Shown here piece by piece: positions 44,486-54,900 of a DNA stretch of 64,000 nucleotides. Position 1 is the stretch's first letter. Each line of letters starts with the position of its first letter. Source of the DNA: an uncultured Coriobacteriaceae bacterium. GTDB lineage: Bacteria; Actinomycetota; Coriobacteriia; Coriobacteriales; Coriobacteriaceae. Made by a program: the position numbers and the translations under genes. The notes beneath the pieces were generated by a model. The model was given only the letters and a program-made list of their open reading frames with translations. It was not told the DNA's origin and ran no database searches. Where the stretch lies: NCBI GenBank assembly GCA_944319885.1, contig CALUFC010000007.1, positions 1 through 64,000 on the forward strand, written 5' to 3'.

Positions 44486-45571
44486 ATGGGACGGAGCAGC
44501 ATATTGGATAAGAACGAGTTGCAAAAGCGCATGAATGACGCGATTCGGCTGACGGCACCCGGCCAGCCCATTCGTACCGCGCTCGATATGATCATCGCCG
44601 GCCATCTGGGCGCGCTCATTTGCGTGGGCGATACCGAGCATGTCTTGGCGGCGGGCAACGACGGCTTCCCGCTCAACATCTCGTTTACCTCGAACCGCCT
44701 GTTCGAGCTTTCCAAGATGGACGGCGCCGTGGTTATCGACGACGACATCACGCAGATTCTCCGCGCTAACTTCCACCTTAACCCCGACCCCTCGCTCGCC
44801 ACGAGCGAGACCGGTATGCGCCACCGCACTGCCGCGCGCATGAGCGTGCTCACCGACGCCATCGTCATCTCGGTTTCGGCGCGCCGCGCGGTGGTGAACG
44901 TGTACGTGAAGGGCAAGAGTTACCAGATTCAGACCGTTTCGGAGATTATGAGCTCGGTGAACCAGCTCGTCTCCACGCTGCAGACCACGCGTGCCTCGCT
45001 CGACCGAGCGCTTTTGCGCCTGACGGCCCTCGAGCTCGACGACTACGTGACGCTTGCCGATATCACCGATATCTTCTCGAGTTTCGAGATTTTGCAGCAG
45101 GCCAAAAACGAGCTCAAGTTCTGCATCGTGAAGCTGGGCACCGAGGGCAAGCTCGTGCGCATGCAGCTCGAGCAGCTGGCGGGCGAGAGCGTCGACAACG
45201 AATACGACCTCATGATTCGCGACTACGCGTCCGATTCCTCGGAGGAGAACGCCGCGCGCATCCGCGAGCGTTTTGCCGAGATGTCGGCGCAGGAGATCAC
45301 CAACGCGCAGCGCGTGGCAGAGGTGCTGGGCTACGACGATCTGGACGAGGATTCCGTTATGACGCCTCTGGGCTTGCGCACGCTCTCCCAGGTCTCGGTG
45401 GTGCGCGACGGCGTGGCCGAGCGCATCGTGAACGAGTACGGCTCGCTCCAGGATCTCATGAACGACATCCGCAAAGATCCGGAGCGCCTTGTTGATATCG
45501 GTGTCAACAACCCCACGATTTTGGCCGATTCGCTCTATCGCATCCAGGGCAAGCACGGCGGCGCGGCATGA
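44486..45571 (+). CDS. disA: DNA integrity scanning diadenylate cyclase
   Basis: A 361-residue enzyme that makes c-di-AMP from two ATP and senses branched DNA. The DAC domain has the catalytic DGA motif (KMDGAVVIDDD, near residue 78) and the RHR motif (SETGMRHRTAAR, near 113). A helical linker follows. The C-terminal helix-hairpin-helix region is at about 290-361 (LRTLSQVSVVRDGVAERIVNEYGSLQDL). ATG 44486 is used, but TTG 44504, seven bases after GGAG, is also plausible. It overlaps ispD by four bases. Confidence 0.93.
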   Translation: MGRSSILDKNELQKRMNDAIRLTAPGQPIRTALDMIIAGHLGALICVGDTEHVLAAGNDGFPLNISFTSNRLFELSKMDGAVVIDDDITQILRANFHLNPDPSLATSETGMRHRTAARMSVLTDAIVISVSARRAVVNVYVKGKSYQIQTVSEIMSSVNQLVSTLQTTRASLDRALLRLTALELDDYVTLADITDIFSSFEILQQAKNELKFCIVKLGTEGKLVRMQLEQLAGESVDNEYDLMIRDYASDSSEENAARIRERFAEMSAQEITNAQRVAEVLGYDDLDEDSVMTPLGLRTLSQVSVVRDGVAERIVNEYGSLQDLMNDIRKDPERLVDIGVNNPTILADSLYRIQGKHGGAA

Positions 45572-46311
45572 GTCGACAGGCCGGGACCGCGTATGATGTC
45601 GCGAGGTGTCCGCGCGCTGCAGCGGTGATTGTTGCCGGCGGCTCGGGTACGCGCTTCGGCAATCCGGGCGGCAAGCAGCTCGTGGCGCTTGCGGGCAGGC
45701 CCATGCTCGCCTGGACCATCGAGGCGTTCGATCGTGCAGCGCGCATCGGTCATATCGTGGTCGTGTGCCCCGCGGAGCGCCGTGAGGAGTATGTCGCGGC
45801 AGCGGTAGAGCCGTATGCATTTACCACGCCCATCACGTTCGCCGCCTGCGGTGCCGAACGGCAGGATTCCACCCGCTCGGGTGTGGCGGCGGTTCCCGCG
45901 GGCTTCGACTGCGTTGCAATCCACGACGGCGCGCGCCCGCTCATTCGCCCGGCGACCATCGACGCGGCGGTCGAGCGACTTATCGCGACGCCCGGCATCG
46001 ACGGCGTGGTGTGCGGTCAGCCCTCGATCGACACGCTCAAGCTTGCTGACACAGCGGGACATATCGAGGCGACACCCGATCGCAGCCGTTATTGGTGCGT
46101 GCAGACGCCGCAGGTATTCTGGCGCGACACGGTGATGGATGCCTATGATGCCGCGGCTGCCGAGGGCTTTTTGGGCACCGACGACGCTTCACTCGTTGAG
46201 CGCACCGGGGGGCGCGTCCTGCTTTTGGACACGCCGCGCGACAACATGAAGGTGACCGTACCAGAGGATTTGGCGTTGGCCGAAGCGATCCTTGCAAGCC
46301 GGTGCGCGTGA
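45568..46311 (+). CDS. ispD: 2-C-methyl-D-erythritol 4-phosphate cytidylyltransferase
   Basis: A 247-residue enzyme of the non-mevalonate pathway that joins CTP to methylerythritol phosphate. VIVAGGSGTRFG near residue 17 is the nucleotide-binding loop, VAIHDGARPLIRP is the active-site block, and RYWCVQTPQVFW follows. MKVTVPEDLALAEAIL closes the protein. It starts inside the disA stop (ATGA overlap). The ispF gene expected next is displaced by the surface-protein cluster. Confidence 0.94.
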   Translation: MSRQAGTAYDVARCPRAAAVIVAGGSGTRFGNPGGKQLVALAGRPMLAWTIEAFDRAARIGHIVVVCPAERREEYVAAAVEPYAFTTPITFAACGAERQDSTRSGVAAVPAGFDCVAIHDGARPLIRPATIDAAVERLIATPGIDGVVCGQPSIDTLKLADTAGHIEATPDRSRYWCVQTPQVFWRDTVMDAYDAAAAEGFLGTDDASLVERTGGRVLLLDTPRDNMKVTVPEDLALAEAILASRCA

Positions 46312-46408
46312 CGGCGTCGTGCGTATCGCTACCGAGGCGTGCGAGCCAGCGATAGCGCTTCTATTCGGGCGCAGGCACCACTAAGCAACATGACGATCAA
46401 TAATGATG

Positions 46409-46445
46409 ACGGGGGAGTCGCAGCAGCGGCTCCCCCGTGTCGTTT
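46409..46445 (+). terminator. Terminator of disA-ispD
   Basis: A 9-bp stem ACGGGGGAG/CTCCCCCGT (46409-46417 with 46430-46438), followed by GTCGTTT, about 100 bases past the ispD stop. Confidence 0.65.
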
Positions 46446-46463
46446 ACCGAGCAAGGAAGCCTT

Positions 46464-46495
46464 TTGAGCGTAAATAAATGGGGAGGGGATACATT
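46464..46495 (+). promoter_or_regulatory. G-tract promoter-like element, surface protein 1
   Basis: ATGGGGAGGGG followed by TACATT (46490-46495). The layout matches the elements before surface proteins 2 and 3. The best -35 candidate, TTGAGC at 46464-46469, is 20 bases away instead of 16, so this copy may be weak or decayed. Confidence 0.45.
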
Positions 46496-46578
46496 AAGTC
46501 GGAAGTTGAGGCATCATCCACACATTCGTGTTGACATTGATGGATGCATGCCTCAAAGGCAGAAGGGGGAAGCGACGT

Positions 46579-48683
46579 ATGACACGAACGCTTAGACGAA
46601 ATAGAAGACCCTGTCTGGCCAAGGCTCCCTTCCGATTCAAATCGTGTTCAACAATCTCGAGTACGGCCAGGGAGAACTAACGACACCCTATATGTACGTT
46701 GGCGGCCTCGTGGGCGCCAATCAGAACAACAACGGCATGGGCAGCGTTGAGAACTGCTACGTGACGGGAACGCAGCTCCAGGTGATAGATGCGGCAGGTG
46801 AACTTATTGGCGTCAACTGGGGCAACGTGACCAACTCTTATACTGCAGCGAACGGCCTCAGCTACTACGAAGTCTACAGCCCTTCATATGGCGAGGCCAT
46901 CTACCCCACCTATATGAGTCGCAACATGTACTATGCTGCAGGTACGGTGACGGGGGTGCATTATGACGCATCGAGCAGCGTCTCGCTTCCCGGCACCGGT
47001 ACGGCGCATAGCAGCCAAAGCGAGCTGAAGCAGCAGGATACCTTCGAAGGCTGGGATTTCGAGAACATCTGGACGCTCGACCCCAAGGCGACCGAGGAAA
47101 ACGGCGGCTTCCCCGTATTCGGCACGGACGAGGGCGGCGGCGAGGAGCCCGAGCCCACGCCCGCGGGCACCATCACGGTCACGCCGGCGGACATCACGGT
47201 CTACGTGGGCGGCGAGGCCTATGAGGGCACCGTGGACGAGGACGGCCAGATTGCATCTGGCGCGAGCGGCCTGCCCGAACCCGGCTTCCGCGTCGACCTT
47301 CCGGAGAGCATGGGCGATGTCGCGGTGACCGATCTCGTCTTCAAAGAGAAGAGCGGCACCCGCAGCTGGCATTTCGAGACCTATGACGGCCAGCCCGATA
47401 CCGAGGTCTACCGCCTCGTACCGACCGAGGGCCAGGATCCCACGCGCGTGCAGTTCACCACGCCCGAGGGAAACGTCGTGGTGAGCGACGAGTTCACCGT
47501 GGGTCTCGAGGTGAACACCTCGTTCGAGATGGCGCTCTACAAGGGCGAGGGCGCCACGGCGGTGGGTGACATCGTGGTCGAGTACGACGGCAAAACCTAT
47601 GCCGTCGACAGCTCGCCCACAGGCACGCTTACCGTGCGCGGCACCGAGGACCCGCAGTTCGCGACCGTTGATGACGCCGCAGCGGGCGCAGAGCCCGAGG
47701 CGGGCGAGCCCGCCGCGACAGACGAGGACGGCACCGTCTACACCATCAACGGTGGCGACGTCGAGGTTGTCGATGACTCCGACGTGGCGCTCCTCTTCGA
47801 TGACATCATTCACCATGAGGACGCGGATCGCGAGCAGGCGCTTGAGGAGCGTGCGGTTGAGGAGCTCGGCGGCGAGGCGTCCGATTACGGAATGGAATTC
47901 AAGTACCTCGATCTGGTGGATACCGCCAACGGCAACGCGTGGGTCGCGGCGACCGACGAGAACGGTGATTCCACCGACGTGACCGTCTATTGGCCGCTGC
48001 CCGAGGGCGCCGACCCGGATACCGCCCAGGTGCTGCACTTCGAGGGGCTGCATCGCGAGATGGATTCCGATGATATCGACGCCGCGATTGCCGATGCCAC
48101 GGTAACCGAGATCGCAGGTGCCAAGGTCGAGGACGACCACGTGGTCTTCCAGATCGGTTCGACGGGTTTCTCACCGTTCGCGGTCGCGTGGAAGGACGCC
48201 GAGGAGCCTGTCCAGCAGACCGGTTCGCTGACCGTCACCAAACAGGTGAGCGGTGAGGGCGCCGACGCGCAGAAGGCGTTCGACATCACGGTGACGATTA
48301 GCGCGAACGCCGCACTCTCTGACTTGGAGGCGACGCTCGCCAACGCAGGCGCCAAGGAGGACGGCTACTTCTTCAAGCGCGTGGACGATGCGGACAAGAC
48401 GGATGCGGCGGGCGAGGACTACGACATGTGGCAGATCGCTGTCCGCAACGTCACGCCCGAGCAGCCCAGCGGTGACGAGCCCGAGCAACCCGGCGGTGAG
48501 ACGCCCGGGCAGCCCGCCCAGCCCGGGCAACCCGGCGGCAACGTGCAGCGGCCGACATCCGGTGGGGATGAGAGCGGCCTCCCAAGCACGGGGGACATGC
48601 TCTCCGCCGTCGCCGCTGCCACGGCCATTACAGGCGCGGTGTTCGTCGTGCACGGCCTCCGTCGCAGCAAGCGCGGCGCATGA
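46579..48683 (+). pseudogene. Truncated sortase-anchored surface protein with GLUG motifs
   Basis: A start codon with GGGGGAAG upstream is kept at 46579, but its frame stops at about 46680. A second frame, open from GTG 46644 without a ribosome binding site, carries the rest: about 679 residues. That frame begins in GLUG-type repeats (VGGLVGANQNNNGMGSVENC, GELIGVNWGNVTNSYTAANG). It then has a beta-rich region, the module shared with the next two proteins (residues about 378-517), a repeat resembling pilin/FctA-like domains (GSLTVTKQVSGEGADAQKAF), a Pro/Gly-rich spacer and an LPSTGD anchor with membrane helix and basic tail. Signal peptide and most repeats are missing, which indicates an internal deletion with frame loss. 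Confidence 0.7.
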
Positions 48684-48714
48684 CGATTGCGGGTGCAGTT
48701 TTAGCGTAGCTGAA

Positions 48715-48758
48715 CGGGGCGGAGAACCTCTAGGGGTCCTCCGCCCCGCTCGCTTTTT
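48715..48758 (+). terminator. Intrinsic terminator of surface protein 1
   Basis: A 10-bp stem (CGGGGCGGAG with CTCCGCCCCG), extendable inside, followed by CTCGCTTTTT. It begins 32 bases past the stop. Confidence 0.85.
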
Positions 48759-48806
48759 GCGTGGTGCCGTTGTCCAGCAGCATGCCCCCTGCCAACGATT
48801 CTATGG

Positions 48807-48834
48807 TTGACAGAAACATGGGAGGGGGTACAGT
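48807..48834 (+). promoter_or_regulatory. G-tract promoter of surface protein 2
   Basis: TTGACA (48807-48812), a 16-base spacer ending in GGGAGGGGG, and TACAGT (48829-48834). The consensus -35 and near-consensus -10 make this a strong promoter candidate, 47 bases before the start codon. Confidence 0.75.
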
Positions 48835-48881
48835 TTATTGACGAATGAAGCTGAAACGTACAACGTCATGAGGGGATTGAG

Positions 48882-51860
48882 ATGCACAGAAGGATAGCGG
48901 CCCTGTTCGCTACGTTGCTCACGCTCACCGTGTTTTCCTTTGCACCGCGCACCGCTTTTGCCGCCGATGAGGGAACGCTCCGCACGGTGTATCTTGGCAG
49001 CTACGCGAGCGGAGGGATTGTCGCAAGCGATGAGAACAACGGCGCGACCGAGCAGACGCCCGTGGCGACCTTCGAGCGCGCCAAGGAGCTGCTGGCGACT
49101 GACGGGACGATTGTGCTGAACGGCGCGATTTTTGTCGAAGGAGAGAGGGCGACGTTCTCGCTTGAGGGCAAAGGCGACGCGCATGTGGAGCGTCGTGAGC
49201 TGGAGAGCTCCTCCGGTGCCATGTTCATCATCGAGCCGGGAAGCACCGTCACGTTCGATCACATCACGCTCGACAACGGGAACAGGGAGAAGGCTTCCGA
49301 TTCGCTCATGCTGATCGACGGGCCTAACACGACGGTCACCTTGGGCGACGGAGCCCGGCTCATCAACAGCGCGACCTCGAGGGGCCAATTTGGCAGCGCC
49401 GTCTACTGCGACGGCGCGACCCTCATCATGGATCAGGGTGCCGAGGTTTCGGGCAACACCACGACGGGCGCCGGCTACGGCGCAATCTTCCTCTGCAATG
49501 GGAGCAGCTTCGAGATGCGCGGCGGCACCATTTCGGATAACGTGTCGAATCGCGGCGGCGCCGTGGGTATTTTGGGCTCGAGCATGGAGATGTCGGGCGG
49601 AACGATTTCTGGCAACAGAACCTATGGCGCGCTTGACGGGGACGATTCCTATGGCGGCGCGATCTACATCTCGAATTACGAGGCGCAGTCGGGCTTGCCC
49701 GGATCTGAGAATGGCTGGGTTGATGCAGATGCCCGCTTCACCATGACCGGCGGCACCATCTCGAATAACGAAGCTGGCGTTTATGGCGGTGCGATCTGCA
49801 CGTATCCAACCGGGCGCAACAGTTCGACCCATGAGGTGTACGTCGACATCAAGGGTGGAACCATCAAGGACAACGAAGCGGGCAGTGGCGGCGGCGCCAT
49901 CGCAGCGTTCGAGGTCGATGGGCCTTCCACCCATCTCACGATTTCGGGTGGCGATATCCTCGATAACACGGCATCCCACAATGGCGGCGGCATCTTCGTT
50001 TACGGCATCGATGAACCCGGCAACGTCACCATGAGCGGGGGCACCATCTCGGGCAACGGCGCCGGTGTGGGTGGCGGTATCCAGCTGTATCAGGGGTCGC
50101 ACGCCTGCATGTCCATTACTGGTGGCTCGATTGTCGATAACAACCGCACGACGTGGGGCGGCGGTGCGTATATCGGCTCGGGCTGCACCCTCACCATGAC
50201 GGGCGGCACCATCGAGGGCAACAATGGCAACAAGGACCAGAGCACCACACTCGGCGATGGCGTGTACGTGGGCGGCACCTTCGAGGTGGAAGATGGCGAG
50301 AACGGCGGCCCGGTGATCGACCAGGACAATGACGTCTACCTGCCGAGCGGTCACGTGATCGACGTGATCGGCGCGTTCAGCGGCGCTACCACGGAGAACC
50401 CCATCAACATCACGAGTGAGGATCTCGCGGTCGAGCCCAAAGACGCAGCAACGCCAGGCACCAAGCTCGTGAACTACCATGACGAGGCCGGCGGCGTCGA
50501 TGCCGCCAGTAAGGCCGATGAGGATGGCATCTACGTGCCGAGCGCAAAGATGTACAAGCGCGACGCGACGCTCGTCATCGGCAAGAGCATGCACGACAGT
50601 CAGCTCAACTACATGACCTATGTGACCGAGGATCCCACGCTCACGCTCGAGGTGCTCGATATGACGGCATACACCGGCGGCGACTCGCACGATAGCGACC
50701 CGTTCCCCGCGCCGCGCTATCGCGTGCGCATGAACGCGCCGCTCGCGAGCGCGCTCGGCGAGGACGGGCTCGCCGGGCTGACGCTGACCGACGCCTCGGG
50801 TGATGAGGTCGAGCTCGTCGAGGCATCCGACGGCGTGGTGATGATCCCCGACGTGGACGAGACCTACACGTTCCAGGGCATGGCTACCCAGAGGCGGTCT
50901 GCGCGCTCGGGCGCGGCCGATGATGCCGAGGCCGGTCTCTACGAGGTGGGGCTTGCGGCAGGAGAGGCCCTTGAGGCGGAGACCGACGCCGGAGCGGATG
51001 TTGTGGTTGAGGTCGACCCCGGCACGCTCACGGTACGCTATGTGAACGACGCCGACGAGGTGGCGTCCGGCGCGGCCGAGCTCACATCAGCGGTACTTGC
51101 TGCGAGCGACCTTGCGTCGTCCGATGCTTCGTCGTTCCGCGCAGTGGTTGATGACTCTGCGGTATTTTCCACGAACAATCGTGCCGAGCTTGGCCTTGCC
51201 GGTACTGACGGCACTGCGGGCAGCGCCGAGCCGGCTCTGTTGGCCGATGAGTTGCTGCTGGCCGACGACGGTTCGAGCCGCGAGCCGGCCATGCGGGCGA
51301 AGGCGGAGCGCTATCTTGCGAGCCAGGGCATCGCGACCGCCAATCGCAGTTGGGATTTCCAGTATCTCGACCTCGTGAACGCCCATGACGGCAACGCGTG
51401 GCTTGCGTCGAGCACCGGTGCGGACATCTACTGGCCTTACCCCGCAGGCACGGATGAGAACACGGAGTTCACGCTTGTGCGCTACAGTGATCTCTACCGC
51501 GAGTACGGCATCAACGGCGTCGAGGCCATTGATGATGCGCTTGCTACGACCGAGCTCTCGACTGTAGCGGTGGAGAACACGCCCTACGGCATCAAGTTCC
51601 ACGTGGACACCAACGGCTACGGCCCCTTTGCGCTCTCTTGGGTGAGCGATGGCGCGCGCCCGGGCGGGACGCCCGAGGAGCCGAGTACGCCTGCGGCGCC
51701 GCAGGCTCCGAATGCGGGCACGACTTCCCACGGTGCCATGCCTGAGACCGGCGATGATACGCTGATGCTGGTTGGCGTTGCCGCCGTTGCGGGGCTGGCC
51801 GCCCTGGCGAGCGGTGCGTATGTGGCAGCCAGGCAGCGCAGGCAGCAAACACGGCGGTAA
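48882..51860 (+). CDS. Sortase-anchored surface protein with parallel beta-helix repeats
   Basis: A 992-residue surface protein. The signal peptide (about residues 1-27, ending TAFA-AD) is followed by roughly 430 residues of short repeats built on GGTISxN and GGxI motifs, as in right-handed beta-helix (pectate-lyase or POMP-like) folds. A linker region of unknown fold follows (about 480-780). The module common to all three cluster proteins is at about 782-922 (FQYLDLVNAHDGNAW). The C terminus has MPETGDD, a hydrophobic helix and an Arg-rich tail, an LPxTG-like sortase signal with Met in place of Leu. It is probably a cell-wall adhesin or carbohydrate-interacting protein. No enzymatic residues were identified. 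Confidence 0.82.
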   Translation: MHRRIAALFATLLTLTVFSFAPRTAFAADEGTLRTVYLGSYASGGIVASDENNGATEQTPVATFERAKELLATDGTIVLNGAIFVEGERATFSLEGKGDAHVERRELESSSGAMFIIEPGSTVTFDHITLDNGNREKASDSLMLIDGPNTTVTLGDGARLINSATSRGQFGSAVYCDGATLIMDQGAEVSGNTTTGAGYGAIFLCNGSSFEMRGGTISDNVSNRGGAVGILGSSMEMSGGTISGNRTYGALDGDDSYGGAIYISNYEAQSGLPGSENGWVDADARFTMTGGTISNNEAGVYGGAICTYPTGRNSSTHEVYVDIKGGTIKDNEAGSGGGAIAAFEVDGPSTHLTISGGDILDNTASHNGGGIFVYGIDEPGNVTMSGGTISGNGAGVGGGIQLYQGSHACMSITGGSIVDNNRTTWGGGAYIGSGCTLTMTGGTIEGNNGNKDQSTTLGDGVYVGGTFEVEDGENGGPVIDQDNDVYLPSGHVIDVIGAFSGATTENPINITSEDLAVEPKDAATPGTKLVNYHDEAGGVDAASKADEDGIYVPSAKMYKRDATLVIGKSMHDSQLNYMTYVTEDPTLTLEVLDMTAYTGGDSHDSDPFPAPRYRVRMNAPLASALGEDGLAGLTLTDASGDEVELVEASDGVVMIPDVDETYTFQGMATQRRSARSGAADDAEAGLYEVGLAAGEALEAETDAGADVVVEVDPGTLTVRYVNDADEVASGAAELTSAVLAASDLASSDASSFRAVVDDSAVFSTNNRAELGLAGTDGTAGSAEPALLADELLLADDGSSREPAMRAKAERYLASQGIATANRSWDFQYLDLVNAHDGNAWLASSTGADIYWPYPAGTDENTEFTLVRYSDLYREYGINGVEAIDDALATTELSTVAVENTPYGIKFHVDTNGYGPFALSWVSDGARPGGTPEEPSTPAAPQAPNAGTTSHGAMPETGDDTLMLVGVAAVAGLAALASGAYVAARQRRQQTRR

Positions 51861-51877
51861 ACGCGCTGTTGAGCGCT

Positions 51878-51905
51878 TTGACAAAAAGCTGAGGGGGGGT
51901 ATAGT
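51878..51905 (+). promoter_or_regulatory. G-tract promoter of surface protein 3
   Basis: TTGACA (51878-51883), a 16-base spacer ending in seven G residues, and TATAGT (51900-51905). It starts only 18 bases after the stop codon of surface protein 2. Both hexamers are near consensus. Confidence 0.78.
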
Positions 51906-51964
51906 TTTGTGCGAATGCATGTCACCGGTGCGTGATGCTCACCGTACGGGAGAAGGATTCGCAG

Positions 51965-54900
51965 ATGAAACGTACCCCTACCTCACTTCTCGCGGCAGGT
52001 TGCCTGGCTCTAGCGTTGGGTTTGGGCTCATTTTCAGCGTTGGGCAGCACTCCGCAGCCCGCGTGGGCCGCTGAAGCACTCGGTAGCGCCCTGGTGCCGT
52101 CCCGCGCTGCGGGCGAATACACCGCTGCCGATGCCGCCGGTTTCAGCCAGGCGCTCACGGAGATCTCGAGTTTGCCTGCTGGCTCCGAAGCGACTATGAC
52201 CGTATCCGCCGATATTGACCTTACGGGGCAGAGCGCGTCGTGGGGCGCGAAGGATATCAAGCTCACCATCAAGGGGGCCGAGGGGACAGCACCACTGCTC
52301 ACCATCGACGGTGATCGTCTCGATGTTGCGGGACAGCTTACCCTTGAGAACATTCATATCTCGGCATCGACCATCTATGCCAACGGTCATGCGCTTACGC
52401 TTGGCGAGGGTTTCGGCGGCGGCGAGGACGGCCAGGCGCGCATGACGGTCTACGGCGGTGCGGACAGCGATCTCGATCTTGGTGGCGGCTCGACGAGCCT
52501 TACCGTGCTCGACGGCGTCTACAAACTCATCGCCGGTGGTAACGCTGCCGGCACCCTCAGGGGTGGCACCTATGTGGAGTTCGGCGGCAGCGCCAAGTTC
52601 CCCACGGCCGCGGATGGCGAGCAGGAGGGAGATACGTCGACGGGCTCCAGCGAGGGCTACAACCTGTATCAAGCTGCGGAGTACGAGACTGAGTGGACGC
52701 CCGTCATGGTTTCCGTGACCACGCGCGGCCACATCCCCTATGCCATCTACGGCGGCGGCACCGACGCCGATACCACGGGCAGCACGACGGTCGAGATGAC
52801 GGGTGGTACGGTCTACCAGATCTTCGGCGGCGGCGCCGCGTTCATGAACCCCGACTACAAAGAGGCGGGCGACAGGGACGGCCGCGTGAGCGGCAACACG
52901 ACGGTTCATGTGACGGGCGGCGAGGTCAAGAGCATCTACGGCGGCGGCTACAACGGCATCGATGTGTACGACGACGTCCCCGAAGACGCCCGCTCAGCGC
53001 GCGCCGTGGTGAGCGGCACCGCGCACGTGACCATCGAGGGCAACGCGGTCGTTCCCGCGTGCGAGCAATCCGAGGACGCTTCCACGTCAGGTGCTGATCC
53101 GGCGGCGGTGCACGGCGGCTCGTTCCATTCGACCGTCGGCGCAACCGAGGTCGTCGTGGGCGGCAACGCCCGGATTGAATCGGGCGGCAAAGAGGGCACC
53201 GGCTACGGCTATGGCACGCTTTTCGGCGCGGGCACGAACGACGTCGTGCTCAACACCACGAGCGTGACGCTCAAAGATGGCGCGCGCATTGGTGTGGATG
53301 GCCAGCTCAATCTGAATGGCCAGTACGTTGTCTCGCAGGGCTACTTCAGCAGCATGACGCCGCTCGGGTACGCGGCGCAGTCCAAGTGCTACCTTGGCGG
53401 TCCGGCATTCACCTATGGCTCCGAGGTCCGCAACCAGGACAACGCCGCCTACGCCGCGAGCGCCACCGTCGAGGGCGGCCAGGTCGACGTGCTCACCGTT
53501 GGCAACAAGAGCCGCAACACCAAGCAGGCATCCAAGTCTGTGGCCGGCAACGTGCTCCTCCAGCAGACGGGGGGCACCGTCGCCGCCATCGAGGCGAGCT
53601 GCATCTCGGAGAAGCAGGTCGCCGTTTCGGGCAACGTTGACGTGAAGGTCTCGGGTGGCACCGTTCAGAACTACATCATGGGACGCTATGACAGCAGCCA
53701 CGCTGCGGACACGGTGATCGGCGGCAAGGCGACGCTTGAGCTTTCCGGCACCGCGGCGGATGGCGGCTACCGCACCGTGCCGCTCATCGAGAACATGGAC
53801 GCCGTGACCGTGAAGAACGGCGCCAAGATCGCCGCCGTGGGCGACTGGACGGTCAACGACTACGAGGGCAAATACGGATTCTCCAAGCCGAATCCCGACC
53901 ATATGAACGCGGTTGGCGATATCCCCTTCTATCAGGTAAAGGGCCTCGACGTTGAAGAAGGCGCTGCGCTCGCGATCTCGCAGCAGCACGCGCTTATCGA
54001 GGGTGATATCACCATCAACGGCCAGCTGGAGATCAAGCGCTCTGGCAGCGGTGTCGAGGCGCCGCTCACCGCTGAGGGCACGGCAAGCGGCGAGGGCGCG
54101 CTGCTGCCGTTCGAAGGCACAGGCTACGGTACCGGTTCGCTGCCTAAGGTAGATGAGGAGTATGTCTACGCCAAGAAGAACGGTTCCAGCATGGATCTCA
54201 CGCTCGCGAACGCAGGCACAAGCGGCCTTTATGTGGACGTGCGCGATGAGGGCTCGACCCAGAGCGCGTGGTACATCGCGAAAGAGGAGCCCCAGGAGCA
54301 GCTCTGGTACTACGAGGTGTACTACGAGTACATTGACGAGAACGGAACGTCGGAGTGGATGCTTTACAACGCTAGCCAGGGCGGCTGGGCGCTGCCGGAC
54401 GCTACGGTGAGCATCGACCACGATGATTTTGATGGCGAGGATCTGGGCTGGGAGGCTGTGGACGGCTCTGGAAACGAGATTCTCGGCACCCACTACGTGT
54501 ACGATGAAGACTACCCCACGGGTGAGACCAGCCACCGCCTGAGCGCGACCTGCGCGGAGGCAACCAAGGAGAACCCGCTCAAGATCTACTATCGTGCCGC
54601 CCCGCGCACGGTGACCTATGAGTTCGAGGGTGATGCGCCGGCCTATGTGACGCCTCCTACCAAGCAGGATACCTGTTATGCGGCGCCGGTGGAAATCGCT
54701 GCCGAACCCACGGCACCCGGCTGGGAGTTCTTGGGCTGGGAGACCGACGATATGTCGGATGACCTCATGGGCAACGGCACCTTCACCATGCCCAACCACG
54801 ATGTTGTCTTTACGGGTACGTGGAAACGCACGGCAACCGCGCTTACCCCGCAGGCCACCTCGCTTGTTGCCTACGAGGGCGGCATGGGTACCAACGGTAC

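Noticed and set aside
44345-45820. Minus-strand frame across disA that continues into the small protein at 44198-44344
   Set aside because: The part over disA is a shadow. Only the last 48 residues lie outside a conserved gene, and they are reported with low confidence.
49500-50250. Repeated GGTISxN-coding segments as a CRISPR or DNA-level tandem array
   Set aside because: The repetition is at protein level with irregular spacing and different codons; there are no identical direct repeats with unique spacers.
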